Positions 25,968 through 35,008 of a stretch of 40,097 nucleotides of DNA are shown here, one piece after another; positions within the stretch are counted from its first letter, which is position 1, and every line of letters starts with the position of its first letter. The position numbers and the translations under genes are program-made. Below the pieces are notes generated by a model. The model did not search any database, was not told the origin of the DNA, and saw nothing but the letters and a program-made list of their open reading frames with translations. The stretch covers positions 1 to 40,097 of the forward strand of contig JBGTBA010000092.1 of NCBI GenBank assembly GCA_041749595.1. The letters run 5' to 3'. Origin of the DNA: Aurantibrevibacter sp041749595. GTDB lineage: Bacteria > Bacteroidota > Bacteroidia > Flavobacteriales > Flavobacteriaceae.

Positions 25968-28754
25968 ATGGAAAAAAATCTGAAACGGTTAAAACCAATA
26001 GAGGGCAGTAGCAATCTAAAAAAGAAATCGCTGGCCATCACGTTAATCCTTGGTATTTTTATTTCATTGGTATATTTCTTGAATTTCTATGAGCCGAAAA
26101 GAGCCGTAGATTTCAGTACTGATATTAAGCCCATTTTGAACAAAAACTGCATCACCTGCCATGGTGGTGTCAAAAAAAATGGTGGATTTAGTTTATTATT
26201 TCAAGAAGAGGCCTTTGCCAACACGGAATCCGGCTTCCCTGCCATTATACCAGGTAATGCGGCCAAAAGTCCATTTATAAGACGTTTGCACGAAGAGGAT
26301 CCTGAACTTCGAATGCCCTACAAAAAGCCAAAACTTTCAAAAGAGGAGATCGCACTTTTGACCCGATGGATCAATCAAGGCGCAAAATGGGGCAAACATT
26401 GGGCCTATACCTTACCCAAAAAGGTAGAAGTCCCTTCCATAAGCCAAAATGCGGGGATGTCATCTACTACAGATGAAGGTTTTATTAAAAACGGTATAGA
26501 CCTCTTTATCTATCAAAAACTTCAAAACAATGACCTTCACCCAAGTGAACCTGCCAAAGCCAGTGTTTTGGCAAGAAGGGTTTCAATGGATATCAAGGGG
26601 CTACCACCAGACCAGGATTTGTACCATAATTTCGTGCATGGAAAAATCTCTTATGAGCAGATGGTCGATACCCTGTTATCACACAGTGGCTATGGCGAAA
26701 AATGGGCCAGTTGGTGGTTGGATCAGGCCCGATATGCAGACACCAAAGGGTATGAAAAAGATTTAGGAAGAACAATGTGGGAATATCGGGATTGGGTAAT
26801 TCGGGCACTAAATGCCGATATGCCTTTTGACCAGTTTACGAAAGAGCAACTGGCAGGGGACCTTTTGCCAAATCCAAGTATTAACCAACTTATTGCCACT
26901 GCTTTTCATAGAAATACCATGAATAATGATGAAGGAGGTACTGAAGATGAGGAGTTTAGGGTAGCCTCCGTTATTGATAGGGTAAATACGACCTTCGAAG
27001 TTTGGCAAAGTACCACCATTGGCTGTGTACAGTGCCATAGCCATACATACGATCCTTTTAAACACAAGGAATATTACAGTTTAATGGCTTTTTTTAATAA
27101 TTCCCGAGACGAGGATACTTCCGGAGACGAACCCACATTGAAATTCTATGCTCCCATACAGAATAAAAAAATAGATGGTATTTCTGGTTATATTTCTAAA
27201 CACTATGGTCCCGAAACGGCTAAAAGCTATAAAGATTTTCTACTGTTCTCTGAACCCGTTTATCATGCCCATCTCTGTGGGAATTATACGAATGGTAGCC
27301 TTGCAGACACAAAATGGCTTGCCTTGCGGGATAAAGGCTCATGTTATTTGAACAATGTTTGGACCCAAGGGGCAACCTTTATGTACATTAAACACGCTTC
27401 CAAGATTGATGGAACAAAAATGACCATACGAAAGGACAATGCCGACGGCGAAATATTAGCACAATTTACCATTAACAAAACAAAAGGGAAAATTGTGCAA
27501 AGGGTCCCTTTCAGGAAAAGCAAAGAACGATTAAATTTGTTCATTGAGGCCGAAAACAAAAACATATCCCCAAAAACGGCCACCAGTCTTATCTCATGGT
27601 TCGCTTTTTTGCCGGATATATCCAGTATTCATTTCCCAGATAACGGTATATTAAACGATACCTTTTTGGAATTGATCAACGAGGAAACACCATCACTGCC
27701 CATATTGGCGGAAAATCCAAAGTTTTTAAAAAGGACCACCCAACTATTTGAAAGGGGGAATTGGTTAATGAAAACCGATACCGTAGAACCCGGAACCCCC
27801 AAGATTTTGAACGGTTGGAGGGCGGAATGGCCAAAGAACAGACTTGGACTCTCCTATTGGTTGGTAAGTAAGGAAAATCCGCTTACCGCCCGTACTTTGG
27901 TCAATAGGGTTTGGCATCAGATTTATGGTAGGGGTATCGTCGCCTCCATGGAGGACATGGGATCTCAATCGGAGCCACCGTCACATCCCGAATTATTGGA
28001 TTGGTTGGCATTACGCTTTATGAACGAACACAATTGGAGTATAAAGGCTTTAATCAAGGATATCGTGATGTCGGGTACCTATCGGCAAAATTCCATGATT
28101 AATGCCGAATTGTACAATTTGGATCCGGAAAACCAACTGTATGCCAGAGGACCAAAGATACGATTGAGTGCGGAACAGATACGCGATCAGGCCTTAGCGG
28201 TCTCCGGATTATTGAGCAAAACGATGTATGGCCCAAGTGTAATGCCCCCCCAGCCCCAAGGTATATGGCAAACAGTGTACAATGGCGGTAATTGGGAGGA
28301 GAGCCAGGGAGAGAACAAATACAGAAGGGCAATTTATACCTATTTAAAAAGAACAAGTCCGTACCCTTCGTTCCTTACCTTCGATACAAGCAGTAGGGAG
28401 GTGTCCGAAGTAAAAAGGACGGTTACAAATACCCCATTGCAGGCATTGGTTACCCTAAACGATCCGGTATATCTTGAAGCGGCCTATCATTTAGGGAAAT
28501 TTATGGCCAACCAACAAAATTTGGAAAGCAGTATTGAAAAAGGCTATAAAAAGGCCTTGTATAAAGATATAGGATCGGAAAAACTCTTGGTTTTAAAGGA
28601 ACTCTACAATAGCTCAATGGTAGAATTCAAGAACAATCCGGAAAGCGTACGTGCATTTTTACCATTTGAAGCAGATCCCGATGCCAAAGTTGCTTCTTTT
28701 ACGGTTGTAGCCAATGCAATTATGAACCTTGACGAGTTTTTAACAAAATCATAG
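25968..28754 (+). CDS. PSCyt1-DUF1549-DUF1553 protein with an inserted carbohydrate-binding-like domain
   Basis: 928 residues. One N-terminal membrane anchor is at about 21-40. The planctomycete-type cytochrome domain PSCyt1 is at about 48-150, with CITCH (Cys61, Cys64, His65) and DPELRMPYKKPKLS. DUF1549 is at about 170-385 (ASVLARRVSMDIKGLPP, YGEKWASWWLDQARYADTKG) and includes a second heme-type motif CVQCH (Cys353, Cys356, His357). A stretch at about 410-560 (ATFMYIKHASKIDGTKMTI, DGEILAQFTI) resembles a CBM6-like beta-sandwich. DUF1553 is at about 625-900 (LTARTLVNRVWHQIYGRG, SAEQIRDQALAVSGLL, VTNTPLQALVTLNDP). Function of the family is not established; it normally pairs with a DUF1501 protein, as here, two bases downstream. 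Confidence 0.9.
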   Translation: MEKNLKRLKPIEGSSNLKKKSLAITLILGIFISLVYFLNFYEPKRAVDFSTDIKPILNKNCITCHGGVKKNGGFSLLFQEEAFANTESGFPAIIPGNAAKSPFIRRLHEEDPELRMPYKKPKLSKEEIALLTRWINQGAKWGKHWAYTLPKKVEVPSISQNAGMSSTTDEGFIKNGIDLFIYQKLQNNDLHPSEPAKASVLARRVSMDIKGLPPDQDLYHNFVHGKISYEQMVDTLLSHSGYGEKWASWWLDQARYADTKGYEKDLGRTMWEYRDWVIRALNADMPFDQFTKEQLAGDLLPNPSINQLIATAFHRNTMNNDEGGTEDEEFRVASVIDRVNTTFEVWQSTTIGCVQCHSHTYDPFKHKEYYSLMAFFNNSRDEDTSGDEPTLKFYAPIQNKKIDGISGYISKHYGPETAKSYKDFLLFSEPVYHAHLCGNYTNGSLADTKWLALRDKGSCYLNNVWTQGATFMYIKHASKIDGTKMTIRKDNADGEILAQFTINKTKGKIVQRVPFRKSKERLNLFIEAENKNISPKTATSLISWFAFLPDISSIHFPDNGILNDTFLELINEETPSLPILAENPKFLKRTTQLFERGNWLMKTDTVEPGTPKILNGWRAEWPKNRLGLSYWLVSKENPLTARTLVNRVWHQIYGRGIVASMEDMGSQSEPPSHPELLDWLALRFMNEHNWSIKALIKDIVMSGTYRQNSMINAELYNLDPENQLYARGPKIRLSAEQIRDQALAVSGLLSKTMYGPSVMPPQPQGIWQTVYNGGNWEESQGENKYRRAIYTYLKRTSPYPSFLTFDTSSREVSEVKRTVTNTPLQALVTLNDPVYLEAAYHLGKFMANQQNLESSIEKGYKKALYKDIGSEKLLVLKELYNSSMVEFKNNPESVRAFLPFEADPDAKVASFTVVANAIMNLDEFLTKS

Positions 28755-28756
28755 CC

Positions 28757-30265
28757 ATGGAAAATATAGATCGTCTTATAAAGGAAAAAATCCGGCGGGA
28801 GATAGAAGCCCAAACCCGGAGGCATTTCATAAAAGATTGTGTGGCGGGAATGGGTGGGCTTGCTTTGGGATCATTTTTAATGTCGTGCAACCCATTTGAC
28901 GGGAGAAGGGAAGATTCCAAGATCACGCTCACAGAAAGGGATATTAATCCTTTGGCCTCATTGTCCCCGCCATATACACCTAAAGTGAAATCGGTTATTT
29001 ACCTGCATATGGCAGGCGCACCTTCCCAATTGGAAATGTTCGATTACAAGCCAATTCTGCAAAAACTGAACAATCAAGCTTGCCCCCAATCATTATTAAA
29101 AGGCCGAAAATTTGCCTTTATTAGGGGAACCCCTAAATTATTGGGACCGCAGGCGGAGTTTAGGCAAGAGGGCGAATCGGGTAATTGGGTCTCTACCTTT
29201 TTGCCTCATTTTAAAAAAGTGGTCGATGAGGTTGCTTTCCTTAAAGCAGTGAATACCGATCAATTCAACCATGGCCCCGCACAATTGTTCATGCATACAG
29301 GAAGTCCCCGTTTGGGCCGTCCAAGTATTGGTTCATGGACAACCTATGGTCTTGGCTCCGAAAATCAGAATTTACCGGGATTTGTGGTTTTGACTTCGGG
29401 AGGGAAAACCCCTGATGCCGGCAAGAGCGTTTGGGGAAGCGGGTTCCTGCCTTCGGTTTACCAAGGGGTACAGTGCCGCTCAAAAGGTGATCCTGTGCTC
29501 TATATAGAAGATCCCAAAGGAATGAGCAGAAATCTAAAAAGAAACACCATCGATGCCATTAACAAAATCAACAAAAAAGAGTTTGTGGACTATTCGGACC
29601 CTGAAGTCCTGGCAAGGATCAACCAGTACGAAATGGCATTTAGAATGCAGACCGCCGTACCTGAGGTGATGAACATCAACGACGAACCCGAGTATATAAA
29701 AACCCTGTACGGTGTGCAACCGGGCAAGGAATCTTTTGCGAACAATTGTCTTTTAGCAAGAAAATTGGTGGAGGATGGTGTGCGGTTTGTTCAACTGTTC
29801 GATTGGGGCTGGGACAGTCATGGAACAGACCATTCAACCGCTGTGGATCTGGGTCTCCGAAACAAATGCAACGAAATAGACAGGCCCATGACCGCACTTC
29901 TGCTGGATTTGAAACAAAGAGGGCTTTTAGAGGACACTTTGGTCGTCTGGGGCGGTGAGTTTGGAAGAACCCCTATGCAAGAAAACAGGGAAGGTCAGGA
30001 GATGGGCTTTAAAGGCAGGGACCACCATGGGGATGCCTTTACCATGTGGATGGCAGGCGGGGGCATTAAAAAAGGGGCCTCACACGGACTAACGGATGAT
30101 ATTGGGTTTTCGGCATTGGAAGGACAGGTTTCCGTTCATGATGTACATGCCACCATATTACATCTCCTTGGTTTTGACCATGAGCAATTTACGTTTAATT
30201 TTCAAGGCAGGCCATTCCGCCTGACGGATGTGGAAGGGCAAGTGATCCATGAAATTCTGGCTTAA
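28757..30265 (+). CDS. DUF1501 protein with twin-arginine-type leader
   Basis: 502 residues. The N-terminal TRRHFIKDCVAGMGG segment (Arg21-Arg22) is a Tat signal, with a possible lipid Cys44 (FLMSC). The body is DUF1501, of the alkaline-phosphatase/sulfatase-like fold: YLHMAGAPSQLEMFDYKP, FDWGWDSHG, VVWGGEFGRTPMQE and GRDHHGDAFTMWMAGGG, with His and Asp residues in metal-site positions. The start is two bases after the DUF1553 stop, so the two are translationally coupled and probably form a complex. Its reaction is not known; a folded, Tat-exported metal-dependent hydrolase is likely (inference). Confidence 0.9.
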   Translation: MENIDRLIKEKIRREIEAQTRRHFIKDCVAGMGGLALGSFLMSCNPFDGRREDSKITLTERDINPLASLSPPYTPKVKSVIYLHMAGAPSQLEMFDYKPILQKLNNQACPQSLLKGRKFAFIRGTPKLLGPQAEFRQEGESGNWVSTFLPHFKKVVDEVAFLKAVNTDQFNHGPAQLFMHTGSPRLGRPSIGSWTTYGLGSENQNLPGFVVLTSGGKTPDAGKSVWGSGFLPSVYQGVQCRSKGDPVLYIEDPKGMSRNLKRNTIDAINKINKKEFVDYSDPEVLARINQYEMAFRMQTAVPEVMNINDEPEYIKTLYGVQPGKESFANNCLLARKLVEDGVRFVQLFDWGWDSHGTDHSTAVDLGLRNKCNEIDRPMTALLLDLKQRGLLEDTLVVWGGEFGRTPMQENREGQEMGFKGRDHHGDAFTMWMAGGGIKKGASHGLTDDIGFSALEGQVSVHDVHATILHLLGFDHEQFTFNFQGRPFRLTDVEGQVIHEILA

Positions 30266-30292
30266 AAGGTATATCGATCAAAATCAATTAAA

Positions 30293-31171
30293 ATGAAATT
30301 AATCAGTACAATTATCATCTTATTTTCAAGTATCCCCAAATATGCCAACGGGCAGGAAAAACTGTTGTTCTTTCAAACTAATTGGGGAAACCAATTATCC
30401 TGGGATGCATTTTGTGAAAGCACCAAAGCGTCCGGATATGACGGTATCGAGGTTTGGCTTCCGGTGGATAAAAACGATCAGGAATCGTTAAGGTCGGCCC
30501 TAAAAAAACATAACCTTTTGGTCGCTTTTTTAAATGGCACCGATAAAACCGTCCATTTTCAAGAAAGCCTTAAAGCATATACGGACAATCTTAAACTTTT
30601 ATTGGCGTGGAAACCTGTTTATATCAATTGCCATACCGGAAGTGATTTTTACACCATGGCTCAGAATAAAGCATTTATCGATGCCGCAATTCTTTTAAGC
30701 ACTTCCGAAAAGATCCCCATTTACCACGAGACGCATAGGGGAAGGTTCAGTTATAACTTGCCGGACACGAAAAGATATCTACAGGCTATTCCCGATCTCA
30801 AGTTGAACCTGGACATTAGCCATTGGATGGTAGTCCACGAATCTTTGTTGAAGGACAATGATGCCGATTTGATCCAGATTTTAGATCGTTCGTATCATAT
30901 ACATGCTCGTGTGGGACATGAAGAAGCCCCTCAGGTAAATGATCCGGAAGCTCCCGAATGGGCATCGGCCTTAGAAAGGCACCTGGATATTTGGGAACAG
31001 CTTATACGACAGAAGTGGAAAGAAGGAAAAGATACGTTTACGGTAACTACAGAGTTTGGCCCACCAAATTACCTTCCTACCCTCCCCTATACGCAAATGC
31101 CGGTTTCCGATCAATGGAGAGCAAACGTTTTTATTATGAACGCCCTTAAAAAACGTTTGGGCATTGAATAA
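30293..31171 (+). CDS. Exported sugar phosphate isomerase/epimerase-like TIM-barrel protein
   Basis: 292 residues. An N-terminal signal peptide (MKLISTIIILFSSIP...ANGQ) places this barrel outside the cytoplasm. The AP-endonuclease-2/xylose-isomerase-like fold shows GYDGIEVWLP, INCHTGSDF, IPIYHETHRG (Glu146), LNLDISHW (Asp174), HIHARVGHEE (His204) and TTEFGPPNY (Glu254), the usual metal-binding residues. Despite the family name, a periplasmic location argues against a phosphorylated sugar. In keto-glycoside pathways such exported proteins cleave or rearrange 3-keto sugars; that would fit the dehydrogenases here (inference). It starts 27 bases after DUF1501. Confidence 0.85.
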   Translation: MKLISTIIILFSSIPKYANGQEKLLFFQTNWGNQLSWDAFCESTKASGYDGIEVWLPVDKNDQESLRSALKKHNLLVAFLNGTDKTVHFQESLKAYTDNLKLLLAWKPVYINCHTGSDFYTMAQNKAFIDAAILLSTSEKIPIYHETHRGRFSYNLPDTKRYLQAIPDLKLNLDISHWMVVHESLLKDNDADLIQILDRSYHIHARVGHEEAPQVNDPEAPEWASALERHLDIWEQLIRQKWKEGKDTFTVTTEFGPPNYLPTLPYTQMPVSDQWRANVFIMNALKKRLGIE

Positions 31172-31181
31172 TTGACTCGCT

Positions 31182-32582
31182 ATGGAGGTCATCAAACAAT
31201 TAATTGGGCGTTTGCATCCCATTATAGTGCATTTACCTATCGGTTTTATAATTGCAGCACTCTTATTGCAATGGTATGATAGGAAGAAGAAGAACAACCT
31301 TGCAAAAATCGTTGCCTTACTATTTTTATGGGGTGGTATTTCCGCGGCAACGGCCTGTATCAGTGGCTATCTACTATATTTGAATGAAGGATATACTTTT
31401 GATACGGTAAAATTTCACCTTGGGTCAGGAATTATCACAGCCCTGTTTTCCCTATTTATGTATGTGCGGCAACTTGAAAGTTTTAAGGTTGGATTCTTAA
31501 AGCGGATTCCCTCTGCTTTACTTTCCATATCCCTTTTAATTTTAATCTCATTATCGGGACATCTAGGCGGCAGCATAACCCATGGTGGGGACTACCTGAT
31601 AGAACCGCTCCCAGGCCCATTTAAAAAAATGCTGGGCTATAAATTACCATCCTCCGAAATGCCTATTCTCGATGAAAATAATTGGGAACAGGCTGTCTTA
31701 TACACAGATTTGGTACAGCCTATTCTGAACAATAGATGCGTAAGCTGCCATAATGCGAAAAAAGAAAAAGGACAATTGCAATTACTGAACAGGGATGGAA
31801 TCCTTAAAGGAGGTGAAAACGGAACGATAATTGAACCGAACGATCCGGCGAAAAGTTCCCTTTATTCCAGATTGATACTCCCTTTAGAACATGAGGACCA
31901 CATGCCCCCGAAGGATAAATCGCAACTGGGCAAGGCCGAAATAGAAATTATCAAAATATGGATCGCCCATGGAAACACTTTCAACAAATCGATTAAAGAA
32001 CTTGGATTAAGTAAGAATCCGTTCCATCCGTTCTTTCTTAAAAAACAAGACGCCACCTATCCAAATATAGCAGTGGGCGCAGTAGCTATAGATACGCTTT
32101 TGGCGCTAAAAAAAACCGGGATCCATGTTGAAAAAATAAGCGAAAACAGTGATTTTTTAAAGGTTTCCTGTATCAATAAACCCACTTTTAAAGATTCTGA
32201 TTTTGAGCTTTTTCGTGGCATACACAACCAAATTGTATATTTGGACCTCGGAAACACCCAAATTACGGATGCTATTTTTGATGAACTCGCTACCTTGCCA
32301 AACCTTACCATTTTGAAACTGGATAATACTTCCCTACACGGAAAAAATATTGAAAAACTCAAGGGACTTCCCTACCTAAAGTCCATAAACCTTACTTCTA
32401 CAAATTTTGAGGAAAGCCAATTACCCCATTTATCCTCCTTTAAAAAACTGCGAACCGTATATTTGTACAATACGAAAGTCAATAAACCGAATCCTTTACC
32501 TTCACAAAAGGCCGATAACCTATATTTTGATTTTGGAGCTTATGACCTGCCAGCCCTAGCAACGGATACTATCGTTTATTAA
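31182..32582 (+). CDS. DUF2231 membrane domain - c-type cytochrome - leucine-rich repeat protein
   Basis: 466 residues in three parts. The N-terminal DUF2231-like membrane domain has about four helices (1-130) and the HPIIVH motif (His12, His17) that may bind heme. A PSCyt1-like cytochrome domain is at about 165-270 with CVSCH (Cys186, Cys189, His190), EPNDPAKSSLYSRL and HMPPKDK (Met241, candidate ligand). The C-terminal leucine-rich repeats at about 345-440 (VYLDLGNTQITD, LTILKLDNTSL, LKSINLTSTN, LRTVYLYNTKV) look like a protein-binding surface. It probably takes electrons from the operon's soluble heme proteins into the membrane. It starts 10 bases after the isomerase gene and closes the operon. 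Confidence 0.85.
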   Translation: MEVIKQLIGRLHPIIVHLPIGFIIAALLLQWYDRKKKNNLAKIVALLFLWGGISAATACISGYLLYLNEGYTFDTVKFHLGSGIITALFSLFMYVRQLESFKVGFLKRIPSALLSISLLILISLSGHLGGSITHGGDYLIEPLPGPFKKMLGYKLPSSEMPILDENNWEQAVLYTDLVQPILNNRCVSCHNAKKEKGQLQLLNRDGILKGGENGTIIEPNDPAKSSLYSRLILPLEHEDHMPPKDKSQLGKAEIEIIKIWIAHGNTFNKSIKELGLSKNPFHPFFLKKQDATYPNIAVGAVAIDTLLALKKTGIHVEKISENSDFLKVSCINKPTFKDSDFELFRGIHNQIVYLDLGNTQITDAIFDELATLPNLTILKLDNTSLHGKNIEKLKGLPYLKSINLTSTNFEESQLPHLSSFKKLRTVYLYNTKVNKPNPLPSQKADNLYFDFGAYDLPALATDTIVY

Positions 32583-32672
32583 AAAACAGATCCCTTTTCA
32601 AAAACTAGAATTGTGTCCTTTACCTTTAGTAAATGATGGGAAAAGAATGTTTTATACCCATAGTATATTTTC

Positions 32673-32698
32673 AAAAAATCAGTATACCCAATACTGAT
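32673..32698 (-). terminator. Rho-independent terminator for the molybdenum hydroxylase operon
   Basis: On the minus strand an 8-base perfect stem (32678-32685 with 32691-32698) with a 5-base loop is followed by a run of T. It lies just past the stop of the large subunit gene at 32706, between it and the convergent plus-strand operon. Confidence 0.75.
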
Positions 32699-32705
32699 CT
32701 ATGGA

Positions 32706-34985
32706 CTATTCCATACTAAACGGCAATTTGTACACCCGCTTGCCCGTTAGCTTATAATAGGCATTGGCCAAGGCCGGTGCCAATGGCGGCACGGGAGGTT
32801 CGCCTACACCGGTGGGTTTTTTGCCGTTTTCAACCAAATGTACATGGATCTTTTTGGGCGACTGCGGCATGCGCGCCAATAAGTAACCATCAAAGTTATG
32901 TTGTGCCACTTCTCCGGCTTTCAATGTTATGGCCGAGGTATTGGCAATACTGGTGCCAAAAATGGCACCGCCCTCAAACTGGGATCGAACCCGGTCTGTA
33001 TTCACGGCAATACCACAATCTACGGCATAGTGTACTTCCGGTATGCTGATCTTTCCGTTTTCGTCCCGTGCAATCATTACAATACAGGCCACATAGGTGA
33101 GGAAACTTTTGTGAACAGCAAATCCCATGGCACTTCCTTCGGGCAGTATTTTGCCCCAATTGGCCTCTTTGGCCACCCGCTGAATAACGTCTTTGAGCCT
33201 TTTGGTTTCCCAGGGAAAATTTTCCAAAGGTTCGCCATAATTATCAAAATTCCCTTTTAATTCGCCTACAAAATCCAGATTGGCATCATCGGCCAATAAT
33301 TCCAGAGCATGCGCAACTGGATCTACGCCACGGGCCTCGGCAATTTCATCCATCATGGTGCATATGGCAAAAGCATGGTGTATGTTACTTACTGAGCGCA
33401 TCCACCCAATGCGGGTATGTGCGGTAGATTCGTGGGTCTCTATACGAATATTGGGTACTTCATAGGGGAAATCGATACAGCCCAATCCCAATTCCCCATC
33501 CGAGGGGTGCAGTTCTTCGGCACTGGAAGTAGCACCTATGGAAGGAAAAACCGTATGATGGTTCCACCCAGTGAGTTGCTTTTTGGAATCTAGGGTGGCC
33601 ACAATACGCTGTGCGCTGTGCGCATGGAAAAAGTCATGGTGCAGATCGTCTTCCCGCGTCCATTGCACCCTTATGGGCATGCCGGTCTCTTTGGCAAGCA
33701 GGGCAGCTTCCACCACATAATCGGGTTTCGATTTTCTGCCAAAGCCACCCCCGAGAAGGGTTACGTGTACCGTTACATCGGCCACCTCCAATCCACAGGC
33801 CTCTGCAACAGAACCTCTGGCCCATTGCGGATGCTGGGTTGGTGCCCATAGTTCCATTTTGCCGTTTTTAAATTCGGCAATGGCAGCTGGGGGTTCTATG
33901 GTGGCATGGGCGTAAAATGGCACTTCATACGTCCTGTCAATTACCTTCACCGCCTTTTTTTTAGCGGACTTAAAATCGCCCCGAACACGTCTTTCCCTTC
34001 CTTCGGTAAGTGTGCTTTTTTTCATGAGTGCCATTTGCGCTTCGGAATCATAGGAAGCGTTTTCGCCCATATCCCATACAATTTTGAGAGCTTCACGTCC
34101 TTTAATTGCAGCCCAGGTATTGGTAGCTATAACCGCCAAACCCTCCAAAGGCTTGTTAAGGCCTGGAGGATTTCCGGAACCATTGATCTTGACGATTTTT
34201 TCGACTCCTGAAATGGCTAATGCCGCGGTGTCATCGTAGGATGTCAGGGTGGCACCCACTACAGGAGTTCGTTGTATTACCGCTATCTTCATCCCGGGAA
34301 GGTTTACATCGGCACCAAAAACCGCTTTTCCGGTAACGATATCGGCCAAATCAATGATTGGGGTATCTTTTCCGACTAATTTGTAGGAAGAAAAATCCTT
34401 GAGCTCCAAGGTTTCAGGATCTGGCATTGGTAATTTTTGGGCGGCTTCGGCAAGTGCGCCAAAAGTGAGGGATTTTCCACTTTCGCTATGAGTGATGACA
34501 CTATTTTCGGCCGAACAGGAAGACGGCTCAACGCCCCATTTTTGGGCGGCAGCTTGTATGAGCAAGTGTCTGGCCGTAGCCCCTGCCTTACGCATGGGTT
34601 CATAGAACATCCGCACAGAGAAGGAACCGTCGGTGTTTTGGTTGCCATAGGTTTCTTCGTCCCCATCGGCCTGTACAATTTTTACGCTGCTCCAATCGGC
34701 TCCCATTTCATCGGCAACGATCATGGGCAAGGAGGTACGAATGCCTTGCCCCATTTCGGAACGGTGGGCAATAATCGTTACCTTATTGTCACTGGTTATA
34801 CTAAGGTACACATTGGGAGCAAAGGTAACCTGTTTATCTACGCTTGTACATTGGAAATTTACACCCAAAAGAAGGCCGCCTCCGGCAAGGGAACCTATTT
34901 TTATGAAATCCCTTCTTGAAGGCACAAAAACTTCACTGTTATTTTCGACGGATTTGTTTTTTAGAAATGGAAAAGTTGGCATCAT
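32706..34985 (-). CDS. Xanthine dehydrogenase family molybdopterin-binding subunit (isoquinoline 1-oxidoreductase beta-like)
   Basis: 759 residues. The Tat leader is SRRDFIKIGSLAGGG (Arg24-Arg25), so the folded enzyme is exported. The body matches the large molybdenum hydroxylase subunit of the IorB branch: HRSEMGQGIRTSLPMIVADE, VTLLGGGFGRKSKPDY for the cofactor, RVQWTREDDLHHDFFHA, and the C-terminal GVGEPPVPPLAPA with the catalytic Glu (about residue 729). Family role: oxidation of aldehydes or N-heterocycles, electrons passing through the [2Fe-2S] small subunit. The small subunit gene lies 23 bases upstream. Isoquinoline is only the prototype substrate; an aldehyde is as likely. Confidence 0.93.
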   Translation of the reverse strand: MMPTFPFLKNKSVENNSEVFVPSRRDFIKIGSLAGGGLLLGVNFQCTSVDKQVTFAPNVYLSITSDNKVTIIAHRSEMGQGIRTSLPMIVADEMGADWSSVKIVQADGDEETYGNQNTDGSFSVRMFYEPMRKAGATARHLLIQAAAQKWGVEPSSCSAENSVITHSESGKSLTFGALAEAAQKLPMPDPETLELKDFSSYKLVGKDTPIIDLADIVTGKAVFGADVNLPGMKIAVIQRTPVVGATLTSYDDTAALAISGVEKIVKINGSGNPPGLNKPLEGLAVIATNTWAAIKGREALKIVWDMGENASYDSEAQMALMKKSTLTEGRERRVRGDFKSAKKKAVKVIDRTYEVPFYAHATIEPPAAIAEFKNGKMELWAPTQHPQWARGSVAEACGLEVADVTVHVTLLGGGFGRKSKPDYVVEAALLAKETGMPIRVQWTREDDLHHDFFHAHSAQRIVATLDSKKQLTGWNHHTVFPSIGATSSAEELHPSDGELGLGCIDFPYEVPNIRIETHESTAHTRIGWMRSVSNIHHAFAICTMMDEIAEARGVDPVAHALELLADDANLDFVGELKGNFDNYGEPLENFPWETKRLKDVIQRVAKEANWGKILPEGSAMGFAVHKSFLTYVACIVMIARDENGKISIPEVHYAVDCGIAVNTDRVRSQFEGGAIFGTSIANTSAITLKAGEVAQHNFDGYLLARMPQSPKKIHVHLVENGKKPTGVGEPPVPPLAPALANAYYKLTGKRVYKLPFSME

Positions 34986-35008
34986 GGTGGTATGGTATTA
35001 AAGCAAAA

